Source of the DNA: Bacteroides luti
GTDB taxonomy: Bacteria > Bacteroidota > Bacteroidia > Bacteroidales > Bacteroidaceae
DNA: 64,000 bases
Assembly: GCF_900128905.1 (NCBI RefSeq)
Contig: NZ_FQTV01000012.1
Coordinates: forward strand, 101,855-165,854
Direction: 5' to 3'
Shown here: in pieces, positions 38,355 through 47,012 of the stretch
Layout of the letters: each line of letters begins with the position of its first letter
How positions within the stretch are numbered: the stretch's first letter is position 1
The notes under the pieces: generated by a model
Databases searched by the model: none
What the model was told of the DNA's origin: nothing
The model's input: only the letters and a program-made list of their open reading frames with translations
Translations under genes and position numbers: made by a program

Positions 38355-38894
38355 ATGAAGAGAAATTTAATTTATTTGCTGCTCTTAGTCTTTTTTGTTT
38401 CCGAAAATGTGAAATCCCAAAACATAAATTCAGAGAAGAATGATTCGTTGTACAAAGACTTCAAAACTGAGTTTATTTGGGAAGCAAGAGTGAAAATAGG
38501 GAGCATGATAAATGTGGGCGAGAGCAAACGTGGTACAAGAAGAATTATTCCAATTATTGGAGGTACCTTCTGTGGACCAAAAATAAAAGGCGAAATTTTG
38601 CCTGGAGGTGATGATTGGCAATTGGTTCGTCCGGATGGTGATACCGAATTGTATGCACGTTATCTTCTGAAAACGAATGATAGGTATATATTCCAGATAA
38701 TAAATCAGGCATTGATTCATACAGACAATAGCGTAAACTCATTTTATTGTAAATCGGTTTTGGACATTGAAGTGCCAAACAACAGTCCTTACGATTACCT
38801 TAACCACGCTATTTTTCTGGGAACTTTAACCATGCCTGATTTAAAACCTGGAGATGAACCGTATGTAATAATCAGAATGTATAAGGTGCTGTAA
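38355..38894 (+). CDS. Secreted DUF3237 family protein
   Basis: This 179-residue protein has a signal peptide (about 1-21, NVKSQ) and one DUF3237 domain. GGTFCGPKIKGEILPGGDDWQ and VRPDGDTELYARYLLKTND are the family's signature stretch. DUF3237 proteins form a small beta-barrel and have no settled biochemical role. The gene starts 8 bases after the carboxylesterase stop codon, so the two are almost certainly co-transcribed and may act on the same ester-bearing substrate. The size is slightly above the usual 150 residues, owing to the signal peptide. Confidence 0.85.
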   Translation: MKRNLIYLLLLVFFVSENVKSQNINSEKNDSLYKDFKTEFIWEARVKIGSMINVGESKRGTRRIIPIIGGTFCGPKIKGEILPGGDDWQLVRPDGDTELYARYLLKTNDRYIFQIINQALIHTDNSVNSFYCKSVLDIEVPNNSPYDYLNHAIFLGTLTMPDLKPGDEPYVIIRMYKVL

Positions 38895-38969
38895 TAAGAA
38901 TTGAGGTTAATGTTTTACATACTAATTTGAATTATCAGATTTGTTATGTATCAATCTAAAGGATAAACT

Positions 38970-38977
38970 TACATTTG
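38970..38977 (+). promoter_or_regulatory. Putative -7 box ahead of the GH3 gene
   Basis: TACATTTG fits TAnnTTTG and lies 123 bases upstream of the GH3 start. A TATCA pair at 38933 and 38949 does not have the 21-bp spacing of motif A. Weak on its own. Confidence 0.35.
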
Positions 38978-39099
38978 CTTCTAACTAATAATCAAAAAGC
39001 AATTTATAATATATCCCAATGAAAAGTAAGATTATTGGGCAGAGGTGGTTTTGTAGCTTCTCTGAAACCAATTAATTAGTAAATGTGTATATATATATT

Positions 39100-41715
39100 A
39101 TGAAAAAATCAACACGGTTAATTATCAAAAAAGGATTGTTTATAGGAATAACCCTTTTAATTTCAGTAAATTCCTGGGCTCAGTTATTGCCTTATAAAAA
39201 TCCTAATTTAAGTTCTGAAGAACGTGCTAAAGATTTGATATCTCGCTTATCCTTAAGCGAAAAAGCAACTTTAATGTGTGATATATCAGATGCTATTCCA
39301 CGTATGGGGATCAAAAAATTTAATTGGTGGAGTGAGGCTTTACATGGTCTTGCCAACAATGGTAACGTTACAGTTTTTCCAGAACCAATTGGAATGGCTG
39401 CTTCATTTGATGATGATTTGCTATATCGTATTTTCAATGCAGTTTCGGATGAGACACGAGCTAAATATAATGAAGCCAGAAAGAATGGTCAGGAAAATGC
39501 ACGTTTTCTAAGTCTTTCGGTTTGGACACCAAACGTTAATATATTCCGTGATCCACGTTGGGGACGGGGGCAGGAAACGTATGGTGAAGATCCTTACTTA
39601 ACTTCACGTATGGGAGTTTCCGTTGTAAAAGGACTTCAAGGCCCTTCAGATGCTAAATACAGAAAACTTTTAGCTTGTGCCAAGCACTTTGCTGTTCACT
39701 CAGGACCTGAATGGAGTCGTCACTCTTTAAATATAAACGATGTTAATCCTCGGGAATTGTGGGAAACATACCTTCCTGCATTTAAATCCTTGGTTCAGAA
39801 AGCTGACGTTCGTCAGGTAATGTGCGCTTATCAGCGTTTGGATGATGAACCTTGTTGTGGAAGCACTCAATTGTTGCAACGAATTTTAAGGGATGAATGG
39901 GGTTATAAGTATATGGTTGTTTCTGATTGTGGTGCCATATCTGATTTTTATACCAGCCACAAAGTGTCATCAGATGCTGTTCATGCTGCTTCAAAGGGAG
40001 TGTTAGCCGGAACAGATGTAGAATGCCAATGGTCTGATCACCTTTACAAACAATTGCCGGAAGCTGTTGCTAAAGGTCTGATTTTAGAAGAAGAGATAAA
40101 TAAGCACTTGTTGAATGTATTGATTGGGCGTTTCGACTTGGGTGAAATGGATGAGGATAATCTGGTTTCATGGTCTAAAATTCCGATGTCGATTGTAAAT
40201 AACGATGAGCATAGAAAACTAGCCTTAGATATGGCTCTTGAATCGATGACGCTTCTTCAGAATAAAAACAAGATCCTTCCATTAAATAAATCAAAAAAGA
40301 TAGCAGTAGTTGGTCCAAATGCTAACGATAAACCTATGCTTTGGGGTAATTATAATGGAACTCCCGTAAGAACGATTACAATTTTAGATGGAATTACTTC
40401 TAAACTTTCTGCAGATAAGGTTCTTTATGAGAAAGGATGCGATTTGGTAGAGGATAAAGTGACCGAAAGTTATTTCTCTCAATGTTCTATTGACGGAAAG
40501 AAGGGTTTTAAGGTTAGTTATTGGAATAATAAGGATTTTACAGGTGATGTTGTTGCAACCCAGCAAATTGTAAATCCTATAAAATTAACTACTGCTGGTC
40601 AACATGAATTTGCAACCGGAGTTCGTCTAGAAGGATTTTCCGGTAAATATGAAACAGAATTCATTCCATCAAAGAGTGAAGAGATTGTATTTAAATGTGG
40701 AGCTACTGGATATTTTGAATTGTTTGTCAATGGAGAATCTCTTGCTAAATATAATAACTGGAGAACGTTGCCTTCACGAATTCCATTTAAAGTTGAAAGC
40801 GGTAAGAAATATAAAATAGAGATTCGCTACGCACAATTAAATAATTGGGAAGCAAATATAGAATTCAATTTAGGTAAAGAAGTAGATGTTGATTATACTG
40901 ACTTGATTAAAAAGCTTCAAGGGACTGATGTTGTGGTATTTGTTGGAGGACTTTCTACACAATTGGAAGGTGAAGAAATGCCAGTTTCATATCCTGGTTT
41001 CAAGGGGGGCGACCGTACTGATATTGAACTTCCCGTTGTACAACGTAACTGCTTAAAGGCATTAAAGCAAGCTGGAAAAAAGGTTATTTTTGTGAACTGT
41101 TCGGGCTCGGCTATTGCTTTGGTTCCTGAAACTGAAAGTTGCGATGCCATTCTTCAGGCTTGGTATGGTGGCGAGTCGGGAGGTCAGGCTGTAGCAGATG
41201 TGCTTTTCGGCGATTATAATCCATCGGGAAAACTACCAATCACTTTCTACAAAAGTATGAATCAATTATCAGATTTTGAAAACTATTCAATGAAAGGAAG
41301 GACCTATCGTTATATGTCCGATCCGTTGTTTCCATTTGGTTTTGGATTGAGTTATACTAATTTCAAAATAGGGAAAGCCACTGTAAATAAAGCTGAAATA
41401 AAATCCAACGAAACTATAAAACTAACAGTTCCGGTAACCAATGCAGGGAAAAGGAGTGGTACTGAAATTGTACAGGTATATATTCATAAAGTAAATGATA
41501 TTGAGGGTCCTATTAAAACTTTGCGTGGATTTCAACGTGTAGAGTTAGCAGCTGGTAAATCCGGACAGGCAACTATTGATTTATCACCTTCGGCATTCGA
41601 ATTCTTTGATTGGGCTCAAAGAAAAATGATGGTTACTCCTGGAGAATATGAGGTACTATATGGAAATAGTTCAGATCCCAAAGCTCTACAAACATTAAAA
41701 ATAAAGATCAAATAA
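39100..41715 (+). CDS. GH3 beta-xylosidase/beta-glucosidase with inserted PA14 domain
   Basis: This 871-residue secreted enzyme starts at the MKKS Met, five codons after the first ATG of the frame, giving a normal signal peptide (to NSWAQ). The GH3 barrel includes NWWSEALHG, WTPNVNIFRDPRWGRGQETYGEDP, LACAKHFAVH and the nucleophile Asp276 in VVSDCGAISD. The second GH3 domain is interrupted by a PA14 domain (about 465-605, FKVSYWNNKDFTGD to RYAQLNNWEANIEFNL). A fibronectin type III-like domain closes the protein (about 760-871). This layout is common in Bacteroides beta-xylosidases acting on xylo-oligosaccharides. Beta-glucosidase activity is the alternative. GH27 follows. Confidence 0.92.
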   Translation: MKKSTRLIIKKGLFIGITLLISVNSWAQLLPYKNPNLSSEERAKDLISRLSLSEKATLMCDISDAIPRMGIKKFNWWSEALHGLANNGNVTVFPEPIGMAASFDDDLLYRIFNAVSDETRAKYNEARKNGQENARFLSLSVWTPNVNIFRDPRWGRGQETYGEDPYLTSRMGVSVVKGLQGPSDAKYRKLLACAKHFAVHSGPEWSRHSLNINDVNPRELWETYLPAFKSLVQKADVRQVMCAYQRLDDEPCCGSTQLLQRILRDEWGYKYMVVSDCGAISDFYTSHKVSSDAVHAASKGVLAGTDVECQWSDHLYKQLPEAVAKGLILEEEINKHLLNVLIGRFDLGEMDEDNLVSWSKIPMSIVNNDEHRKLALDMALESMTLLQNKNKILPLNKSKKIAVVGPNANDKPMLWGNYNGTPVRTITILDGITSKLSADKVLYEKGCDLVEDKVTESYFSQCSIDGKKGFKVSYWNNKDFTGDVVATQQIVNPIKLTTAGQHEFATGVRLEGFSGKYETEFIPSKSEEIVFKCGATGYFELFVNGESLAKYNNWRTLPSRIPFKVESGKKYKIEIRYAQLNNWEANIEFNLGKEVDVDYTDLIKKLQGTDVVVFVGGLSTQLEGEEMPVSYPGFKGGDRTDIELPVVQRNCLKALKQAGKKVIFVNCSGSAIALVPETESCDAILQAWYGGESGGQAVADVLFGDYNPSGKLPITFYKSMNQLSDFENYSMKGRTYRYMSDPLFPFGFGLSYTNFKIGKATVNKAEIKSNETIKLTVPVTNAGKRSGTEIVQVYIHKVNDIEGPIKTLRGFQRVELAAGKSGQATIDLSPSAFEFFDWAQRKMMVTPGEYEVLYGNSSDPKALQTLKIKIK

Positions 41716-41850
41716 ATTAATTAAGAAGAATGATGATTCACAACCAAAACTAAAGGAGCGTGGACTTATAAGCAAAAACCTTTATCGCACAAAGATATCA
41801 GGTTTTTACTGAATCTAATTCAAAAAGTAATATCCAATAAAACGGCATTA

Positions 41851-43893
41851 ATGAAAATAACAAATAGCATTAAATTAGTAGTCACTGCAGGACTCTTTAT
41901 TTTATTTAGCATGATGGGGGCCGAACATTTATCTGCTCAAACGGTATGGCTTGATCAATTAGATCTCAGTGCTGCTACCCAGGGTTTCGGTACACCGAAT
42001 AAGAATAAATCTGTTGATGGTAAAGCAATCACAATAGGAGGAAAAACGTTCGAACGAGGTTTCGGTACTCATGCTGAGAGTTCGTTGTTGATTCTACTTG
42101 ATGGGAAAGCGAGTGAGTTTACAGCTCAGGTTGGTATTGACGACGAGGTAAAAGAACATCAGCCAGCTGTTGAATTTATTATTATTGGCGATGGTAAGAA
42201 ACTATGGTCGAGTGGTTTGGTTCATTTAGGGGATGCCGCCAGACCTTGCTCGGTGAAACTCGAAGGAATACAGAAGCTTGAATTAGTAGTTACTGATGGA
42301 GGAAACGGTAATTACTATGACCATGCCGATTGGGCTGATGCTAAATTTGAGACTATGGGTGTAACTACCTTTAATACATATAATCCGATACCAAGTGAAC
42401 CATATATCCTAACTCCTCTACCTTCTGCCAAACCAAGAATCAATAGCTCAAAAGTATTTGGAGTGCGTCCGGGTTCACCTTTTCAATATCTTGTGGCAGC
42501 TACGGGCGACCGTCCGATGACTTTTTCGGCTTCGAGTTTACCTAAGGGGTTAAAGATTGACTCGAAAACAGGTCTCATTACGGGTTCACTTTCTAAAGCT
42601 GGTACATTTGAGGTTACCTTGGGTGCTAAAAATGCTAAAGGCAAGGCAGAAAAAAGACTACGCATAGTTTGTGGCGACCGTATTGCGCTCACTCCACCAA
42701 TGGGTTGGAACAGTTGGAACTGTTTTGCCAACGAGGTATCTGCTGATAAGGTAAAACGTGCAGTTAATGCAATGGTAAAAAGTGGGCTTATTAACCACGG
42801 ATGGACATATATAAATATAGACGATTTCTGGGAAAATCATCGTGACTCAAAAGATTCTACATTGCGTGGCAAGTTGCGCGATGAGGCTGGCAATATAATC
42901 CCTAATTCCCGATTTGGAGATATGAAAGCACTTGCCGATTATGTGCATGGTAAGGGACTAAAAATTGGACTTTACTCAAGTCCGGGGCCTTGGACCTGTG
43001 GTGGTAGTGCCGGTAGTTATGGTTACGAAAAGCAAGATGCCGAAAGTTATGCCAAGTGGGGCTTCGACTACTTGAAATACGATTGGTGCAGTTATGGCAA
43101 TGTAATTGATGGTTTGCCTGAAAATGATCCATATAAAGTCTCCTCTTTGTCTTATAATGGTGGCAATGAATTGAATATCGCCATGAAACCATTTAAGGTT
43201 ATGGGTGAATATCTTCACCAACAGCCTCGGGACATCGTTTTTAGTGTATGCCAGTACGGGATGTCGGATGTATGGAAATGGGGTGACTCTGTTAAAGGTA
43301 ATTGTTGGCGAACTACGAATGATATTACAGATACGTGGGTGAGTGTAAAAAATATAGCTCTGGCACAGGATGAAGCCGCAGCATGGGCTAAACCGGGCAA
43401 TTGGAACGATCCTGATATGCTCGTAATTGGTACTGTAGGTTGGGGCAATCCGCATTTAAGTAAGCTTAAACCGGATGAACAATATCTTCATGTTAGTCTT
43501 TGGAGTCTTTTCTCCGCACCGCTTCTTATTGGCTGTGACATGGAGAAACTAGATGATTTTTCATTGAATTTACTAACCAACGATGAAGTTATCGAGGTCA
43601 ATCAAGATCCGCTTGGCAAGCAGGCAACTTGTAAGCAGGCGATTGGTGATTTGCGTATTTACGTGAAAGAACTCGAAGATGGTAGTCGTGCAGTTGCTTT
43701 CTGTAATTTTGGCCTCGATATAGTGGATATATCCTACAAGGATTTCGAAAAACTTGGTCTTAACGGACGATATACGGTGCGCGATCTTTGGCGACAGAAA
43801 GATATCAGCAATATCGAAACCCAAACCGGTGAACTAAGACTTAAAGTTCCCGCACATGGAGTAGTACTCTATAAATTTATGCCTGCTAAATAA
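41851..43893 (+). CDS. GH27 alpha-galactosidase-type enzyme with NPCBM and Ig-like domains
   Basis: This 680-residue secreted enzyme has, in order: a signal peptide (to about 30, LSAQ); an NPCBM domain (about 31-165, VWLDQLDLSAATQGFGTPNKN and FERGFGTHAES); a putative Ig-like domain (about 190-272, GLKIDSKTGLITGSL); and a GH27 barrel (about 275-600) with LTPPMGWNSWNCFANEVSA, LKYDWCSYG (nucleophile Asp411) and RTTNDITDTW (acid/base Asp491). A C-terminal beta domain follows. GH27 covers alpha-galactosidase, and some bacterial members act as beta-L-arabinopyranosidases. On complex xylan it would remove terminal alpha-galactose. Its base composition is a little more G+C-rich than its neighbours, which may explain the long open frames seen on its opposite strand. 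Confidence 0.9.
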   Translation: MKITNSIKLVVTAGLFILFSMMGAEHLSAQTVWLDQLDLSAATQGFGTPNKNKSVDGKAITIGGKTFERGFGTHAESSLLILLDGKASEFTAQVGIDDEVKEHQPAVEFIIIGDGKKLWSSGLVHLGDAARPCSVKLEGIQKLELVVTDGGNGNYYDHADWADAKFETMGVTTFNTYNPIPSEPYILTPLPSAKPRINSSKVFGVRPGSPFQYLVAATGDRPMTFSASSLPKGLKIDSKTGLITGSLSKAGTFEVTLGAKNAKGKAEKRLRIVCGDRIALTPPMGWNSWNCFANEVSADKVKRAVNAMVKSGLINHGWTYINIDDFWENHRDSKDSTLRGKLRDEAGNIIPNSRFGDMKALADYVHGKGLKIGLYSSPGPWTCGGSAGSYGYEKQDAESYAKWGFDYLKYDWCSYGNVIDGLPENDPYKVSSLSYNGGNELNIAMKPFKVMGEYLHQQPRDIVFSVCQYGMSDVWKWGDSVKGNCWRTTNDITDTWVSVKNIALAQDEAAAWAKPGNWNDPDMLVIGTVGWGNPHLSKLKPDEQYLHVSLWSLFSAPLLIGCDMEKLDDFSLNLLTNDEVIEVNQDPLGKQATCKQAIGDLRIYVKELEDGSRAVAFCNFGLDIVDISYKDFEKLGLNGRYTVRDLWRQKDISNIETQTGELRLKVPAHGVVLYKFMPAK

Positions 43894-43913
43894 ACTTTTA
43901 ATGTATAAATATA

Positions 43914-43944
43914 TTTGAATATTAGAAGATAAGATCTATATTTG
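43914..43944 (+). promoter_or_regulatory. Canonical promoter upstream of the first GH31 gene
   Basis: TTTG (43914-43917), exactly 19 bp, then TATATTTG (43937-43944) is a full Bacteroides -33/-7 match. It starts 20 bases after the GH27 stop codon and would give a 150-base leader. The GH31 gene could therefore be expressed independently of the upstream motif A operon. Confidence 0.65.
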
Positions 43945-43974
43945 AAATGAATTAAATGTTTTTGTTTTAGCACC

Positions 43975-43997
43975 GCTACTCCTTTTGAGGGAGTAGC
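43975..43997 (+). other. Hairpin in the GH31 leader
   Basis: GCTACTCC (43975-43982) pairs with GGAGTAGC (43990-43997) over 7 bases. No T run follows, and it lies 30 bases downstream of the canonical -7 box, near the 5' end of the predicted mRNA, where it could stabilise the transcript. Confidence 0.45.
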
Positions 43998-44101
43998 CTG
44001 GCAGATAGCATGATTGCTAAAATATATTTAGGCCTTGATCCTGTACCGATGGTTTATATTATATGAATCCTGTCAAATAATACAAGCTTAAAAAATAATA
44101 T

Positions 44102-46558
44102 ATGAAAAAACTCAATTTAGTATTCTTGTTACTGATGTTTTTTGCCATCGGTAGTCAGGCACAATCGTACACAAAAAGCAATTTGGGTATCAAAACCCAA
44201 ATTAATTCAACGGATGTTGAAATTCAATTTTATGGGCCTTCTACTGTTAGGGTATTGAAATCTCCTATGGGCAAAACTTTTGAAAAGAAAAGCTTATCTG
44301 TCGTAAAAACGCCCCAAGCCGTTAAATTTACTGTTAAAAAACAAGGAGATATTGTTTCGTTGAAAAGCAATAAGTTGAAAGTTGATGTTGATCTTAAATC
44401 GGGTAAAATTTCTTATTATACTCTTTCCGGAGAACAACTTTTAAGCGAAAAAGAGGGTGCAACCTTTACTGATTTTAATGATGCAGGATCAAAAACATAT
44501 ACCATTAATCAGCTCTTTACACTTGATAAAAACGAGGATATTTATGGTTTAGGTCAACAACAGCGTGGCAAATTATCTTTGCGTAATACAAAACTCAATA
44601 TGGTGCAAGGAAACACTGACGATTATGTTCCTTTCCTCGTTTCTACAAAAGGGTATGGGTTATTTTGGGATAATTATTCCCCCAGTGTTTTTGAAGATAC
44701 CCCCGAAAGTACATCATTTAAATCCGAAGTTGGCGATTGCATTGATTACTATATTATGTTTGGTGGAAATATTGACGGATCAATTGCTTGTATGCGCGAC
44801 CTTACCGGACAAGCTCCTATGTTTCCTTTGTGGACTTTTGGTTATTGGCAAAGTAAAGAACGCTACAAAAGCCAGAACGAATTGGTTGGTGTAGTTAATA
44901 AATATCGTGAACTAGGTGTGCCTCTCGATGGGATTATTCAGGACTGGCAATACTGGGGCAACAATTACCTTTGGAATGCAATGGAATTTCTTAACACAGA
45001 ATTTCCTAATCCAAAGAAAATGGTGGAAGATATCCACAATCAAAATGCGCACCTTATTATTTCTATCTGGTCTTCTTTCGGACCGCAAACAAAACAATTC
45101 CGCGAGATGGAGCCAAAGGGTATGCTTTTGAATTTCGGCACATGGCCACAATCGGGATTGGAAAGCTGGCCGCCTAACCGTGAATATCCATCAGGTGTAC
45201 AACCTTATGATCCTTATAATCCAGAAGCTCGTGATATATACTGGAAACATCTGCAAAAAGGACTTTTCTCATTGGGAATTGATGGTTGGTGGATGGATTC
45301 AACAGAACCAGATCACCTGGATTTCAAACCTTCCGATTTCGATCTTAAAACTTATCTGGGCTCATTCCGCAAGGTACGCAATGCATTTCCACTGATGGCG
45401 GTAGGAGGGGTTGCAGAACATCAGCGTTCAGCAAGTTCAGATAAGCGTATATTTATCCTTACCCGCTCGGCATTTGCCGGACAACAACGCTGCGGAGCAA
45501 ATACATGGTCGGGTGATGTGAACTCTTCCTGGCAATCTTTACGCAACCAGATACCTGCAGGTCTTAACTTTACAATGAGTGCTATACCTTACTGGAATAC
45601 TGATATTGGCGGCTTTTTTGCAGGCGCTTATAACAGAGGCTGGAGTGAAGGAGCTAAAAATCCGTCGTTTCAGGAACTGTATGTTCGCTGGCTTCAATTC
45701 GGGGCATTTACCCCTATGATGCGTTCGCACGGTACCGATATACCCAGAGAAATATATAACTTTGGGAAAAAAGGAGAAACCATCTTTGATGCAATAGCAA
45801 AGACAATTAATTTGCGTTATTCTCTGTTGCCATATATTTATTCTACTTCTTGGTCGGTTACTAATAATCAATATACTATTATGCGAGCTTTGGTAATGGA
45901 TTTTAATGACAAGAAGGTTAAAGACATGAACAACGAGTATATGTTTGGTAAATCTATATTGGTTGCTCCGGTTGTTAATGCACAATATACTCCTGAAACT
46001 ATAGTAAAATCGGATGCAGAAACTGGTTGGGATAAAAAAGATGCTACCGGCGAAAAGAAAGGTGCAGCAGTGAATTTCACTCAGCCTAAATCAATGAAAG
46101 TTTATTTACCCGAAGGAACTGCCTGGTATGACTTCTGGACTAACGAGAAAATTAATGGTGGTAAGGAAATAGTAAAAGCAACAACGATTGATGAGATTCC
46201 TTTATACATCAAATCGGGAAGTATTATTCCTTTCGGACCGCAAGTGCAATATGCCACTGAGAAGAAATGGGATGACCTTGAAATTCGTGTTTATGGAGGT
46301 GCTAATGGAGAATTTACCCTTTACGAGGACGAAAACGATAATTACAACTACGAAAAAGGAGCATATTCAACCATTACCTTTACTTGGAATGATGCAAAGA
46401 AGGCATTGACAATTAGTAATCGTAAAGGTTCTTTTCCAGGAATGCTTGCAGAACGTAAATTCAAGATCAGACTAGTTGCTTCTGGTAAGAATACCTCCAA
46501 TGAATATGATAAAGTAATTGTTTATAAAGGGAAGAAAATTGTTACTGTTTTACCTTAG
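44102..46558 (+). CDS. GH31 alpha-xylosidase/alpha-glucosidase
   Basis: This 818-residue secreted enzyme has a signal peptide ending near SQAQ (residue 21), an N-terminal beta-sandwich (to about 225), the GH31 barrel, and proximal and distal C-terminal beta domains. The nucleophile is Asp399 in DGWWMDSTEPD and the acid/base Asp472 in TWSGDVNSSW. IGGFFAG and PMMRSHGTDIPREIY are further family blocks. In xylan and xyloglucan loci GH31 enzymes remove alpha-xylose or alpha-glucose caps; sequence alone does not separate the two. No PA14 insertion is present, unlike the next gene. It is followed by a gap full of phased short repeats. Confidence 0.92.
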   Translation: MKKLNLVFLLLMFFAIGSQAQSYTKSNLGIKTQINSTDVEIQFYGPSTVRVLKSPMGKTFEKKSLSVVKTPQAVKFTVKKQGDIVSLKSNKLKVDVDLKSGKISYYTLSGEQLLSEKEGATFTDFNDAGSKTYTINQLFTLDKNEDIYGLGQQQRGKLSLRNTKLNMVQGNTDDYVPFLVSTKGYGLFWDNYSPSVFEDTPESTSFKSEVGDCIDYYIMFGGNIDGSIACMRDLTGQAPMFPLWTFGYWQSKERYKSQNELVGVVNKYRELGVPLDGIIQDWQYWGNNYLWNAMEFLNTEFPNPKKMVEDIHNQNAHLIISIWSSFGPQTKQFREMEPKGMLLNFGTWPQSGLESWPPNREYPSGVQPYDPYNPEARDIYWKHLQKGLFSLGIDGWWMDSTEPDHLDFKPSDFDLKTYLGSFRKVRNAFPLMAVGGVAEHQRSASSDKRIFILTRSAFAGQQRCGANTWSGDVNSSWQSLRNQIPAGLNFTMSAIPYWNTDIGGFFAGAYNRGWSEGAKNPSFQELYVRWLQFGAFTPMMRSHGTDIPREIYNFGKKGETIFDAIAKTINLRYSLLPYIYSTSWSVTNNQYTIMRALVMDFNDKKVKDMNNEYMFGKSILVAPVVNAQYTPETIVKSDAETGWDKKDATGEKKGAAVNFTQPKSMKVYLPEGTAWYDFWTNEKINGGKEIVKATTIDEIPLYIKSGSIIPFGPQVQYATEKKWDDLEIRVYGGANGEFTLYEDENDNYNYEKGAYSTITFTWNDAKKALTISNRKGSFPGMLAERKFKIRLVASGKNTSNEYDKVIVYKGKKIVTVLP

Positions 46559-46701
46559 TTGAAAAATAGAAAGGGTAAACCTTTATCTCCTTTTAATTTT
46601 TTATCTGTCACAACTGAGAAGGGTACTTTTGAAAATATCTGTGCGGATATTGATCAATGTCTGCCCTGTCTTTTATAGAACTATTAGTCTAATATATAAA
46701 T

Positions 46702-46776
46702 CCTTGTACAAAAGAATGCATTCTTTTGTACAAGGTAATTAATTCTTTTGTACAGAACAATATAATGTTTTGTACA
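46702..46776. repeat. TGTACA palindrome cluster with exact 22-bp period
   Basis: TGTACA occurs at 46705, 46727, 46749 and 46771: three steps of 22 bp. The first two copies together form a perfect 34-bp palindrome (46702-46735). Copies 2-4 share TTTTGTACA. It lies in a gap between two GH31 genes. Function unknown. Confidence 0.8.
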
Positions 46777-46864
46777 AGATATAATAAATGTTATTCCAGA
46801 AAAAATAAATATCATTCGGGAAGTTTTAAAATGTCTGCCGGGCTTATTATAGTAAAGCGTGCTG

Positions 46865-46968
46865 GTGGCAGATAATTCTAGTTAGTAGCAGATAAATAGT
46901 CTGTTTTTTTTATCTCCCACCAATAAAAAGCCTTTGTTTAAAGGCTTTTTATGTATTTAGTAGCAGAT
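46865..46968. repeat. GTAGCAGAT word cluster
   Basis: GTGGCAGAT at 46865, GTAGCAGAT at 46885 and again at 46960 are reverse complements of the ATCTGCTAC word clustered at 23698-23813. Looser relatives (ATCTCCCAC at 46912, GTCTGCC at 46840) lie among them. A terminator hairpin interrupts the series. Confidence 0.65.
46925..46950 (+). terminator. Stem-loop terminator in the GH31-GH31 gap
   Basis: AAAAAGCCTTT (46925-46935) pairs with AAAGGCTTTTT (46940-46950) over 4 bases, ending in five T. It could end the first GH31 transcript, or act as an attenuator, since it lies only 63 bases before the second GH31 start and no -7 box was found between the two. Confidence 0.7.
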
Positions 46969-47012
46969 GTGGGAGAAGTTTCTTGATTTTATTATAATAA
47001 AATAGAAAGAAG

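Noticed and set aside
38933..38953. TATCA pair before GH3 as a fifth motif A operator
   Set aside because: The copies are 16 bp apart and the -7 box offset is 37 from the first, so the geometry does not match.
42976..43455. Minus-strand frame of 159 codons opposite the GH27 gene
   Set aside because: The plus strand encodes an intact GH27 catalytic domain; the opposite frame is low-complexity in His, Thr and Ile with no domain.
43911..43946. ATATTTGAA direct repeat as an HTCS operator
   Set aside because: The spacing is 27 bp, not 21, and both copies are better explained as parts of the TTTG/TATATTTG promoter.
45539..45985. Minus-strand frame of 148 codons opposite the first GH31 gene
   Set aside because: Antisense to conserved GH31 barrel sequence; no independent signal.
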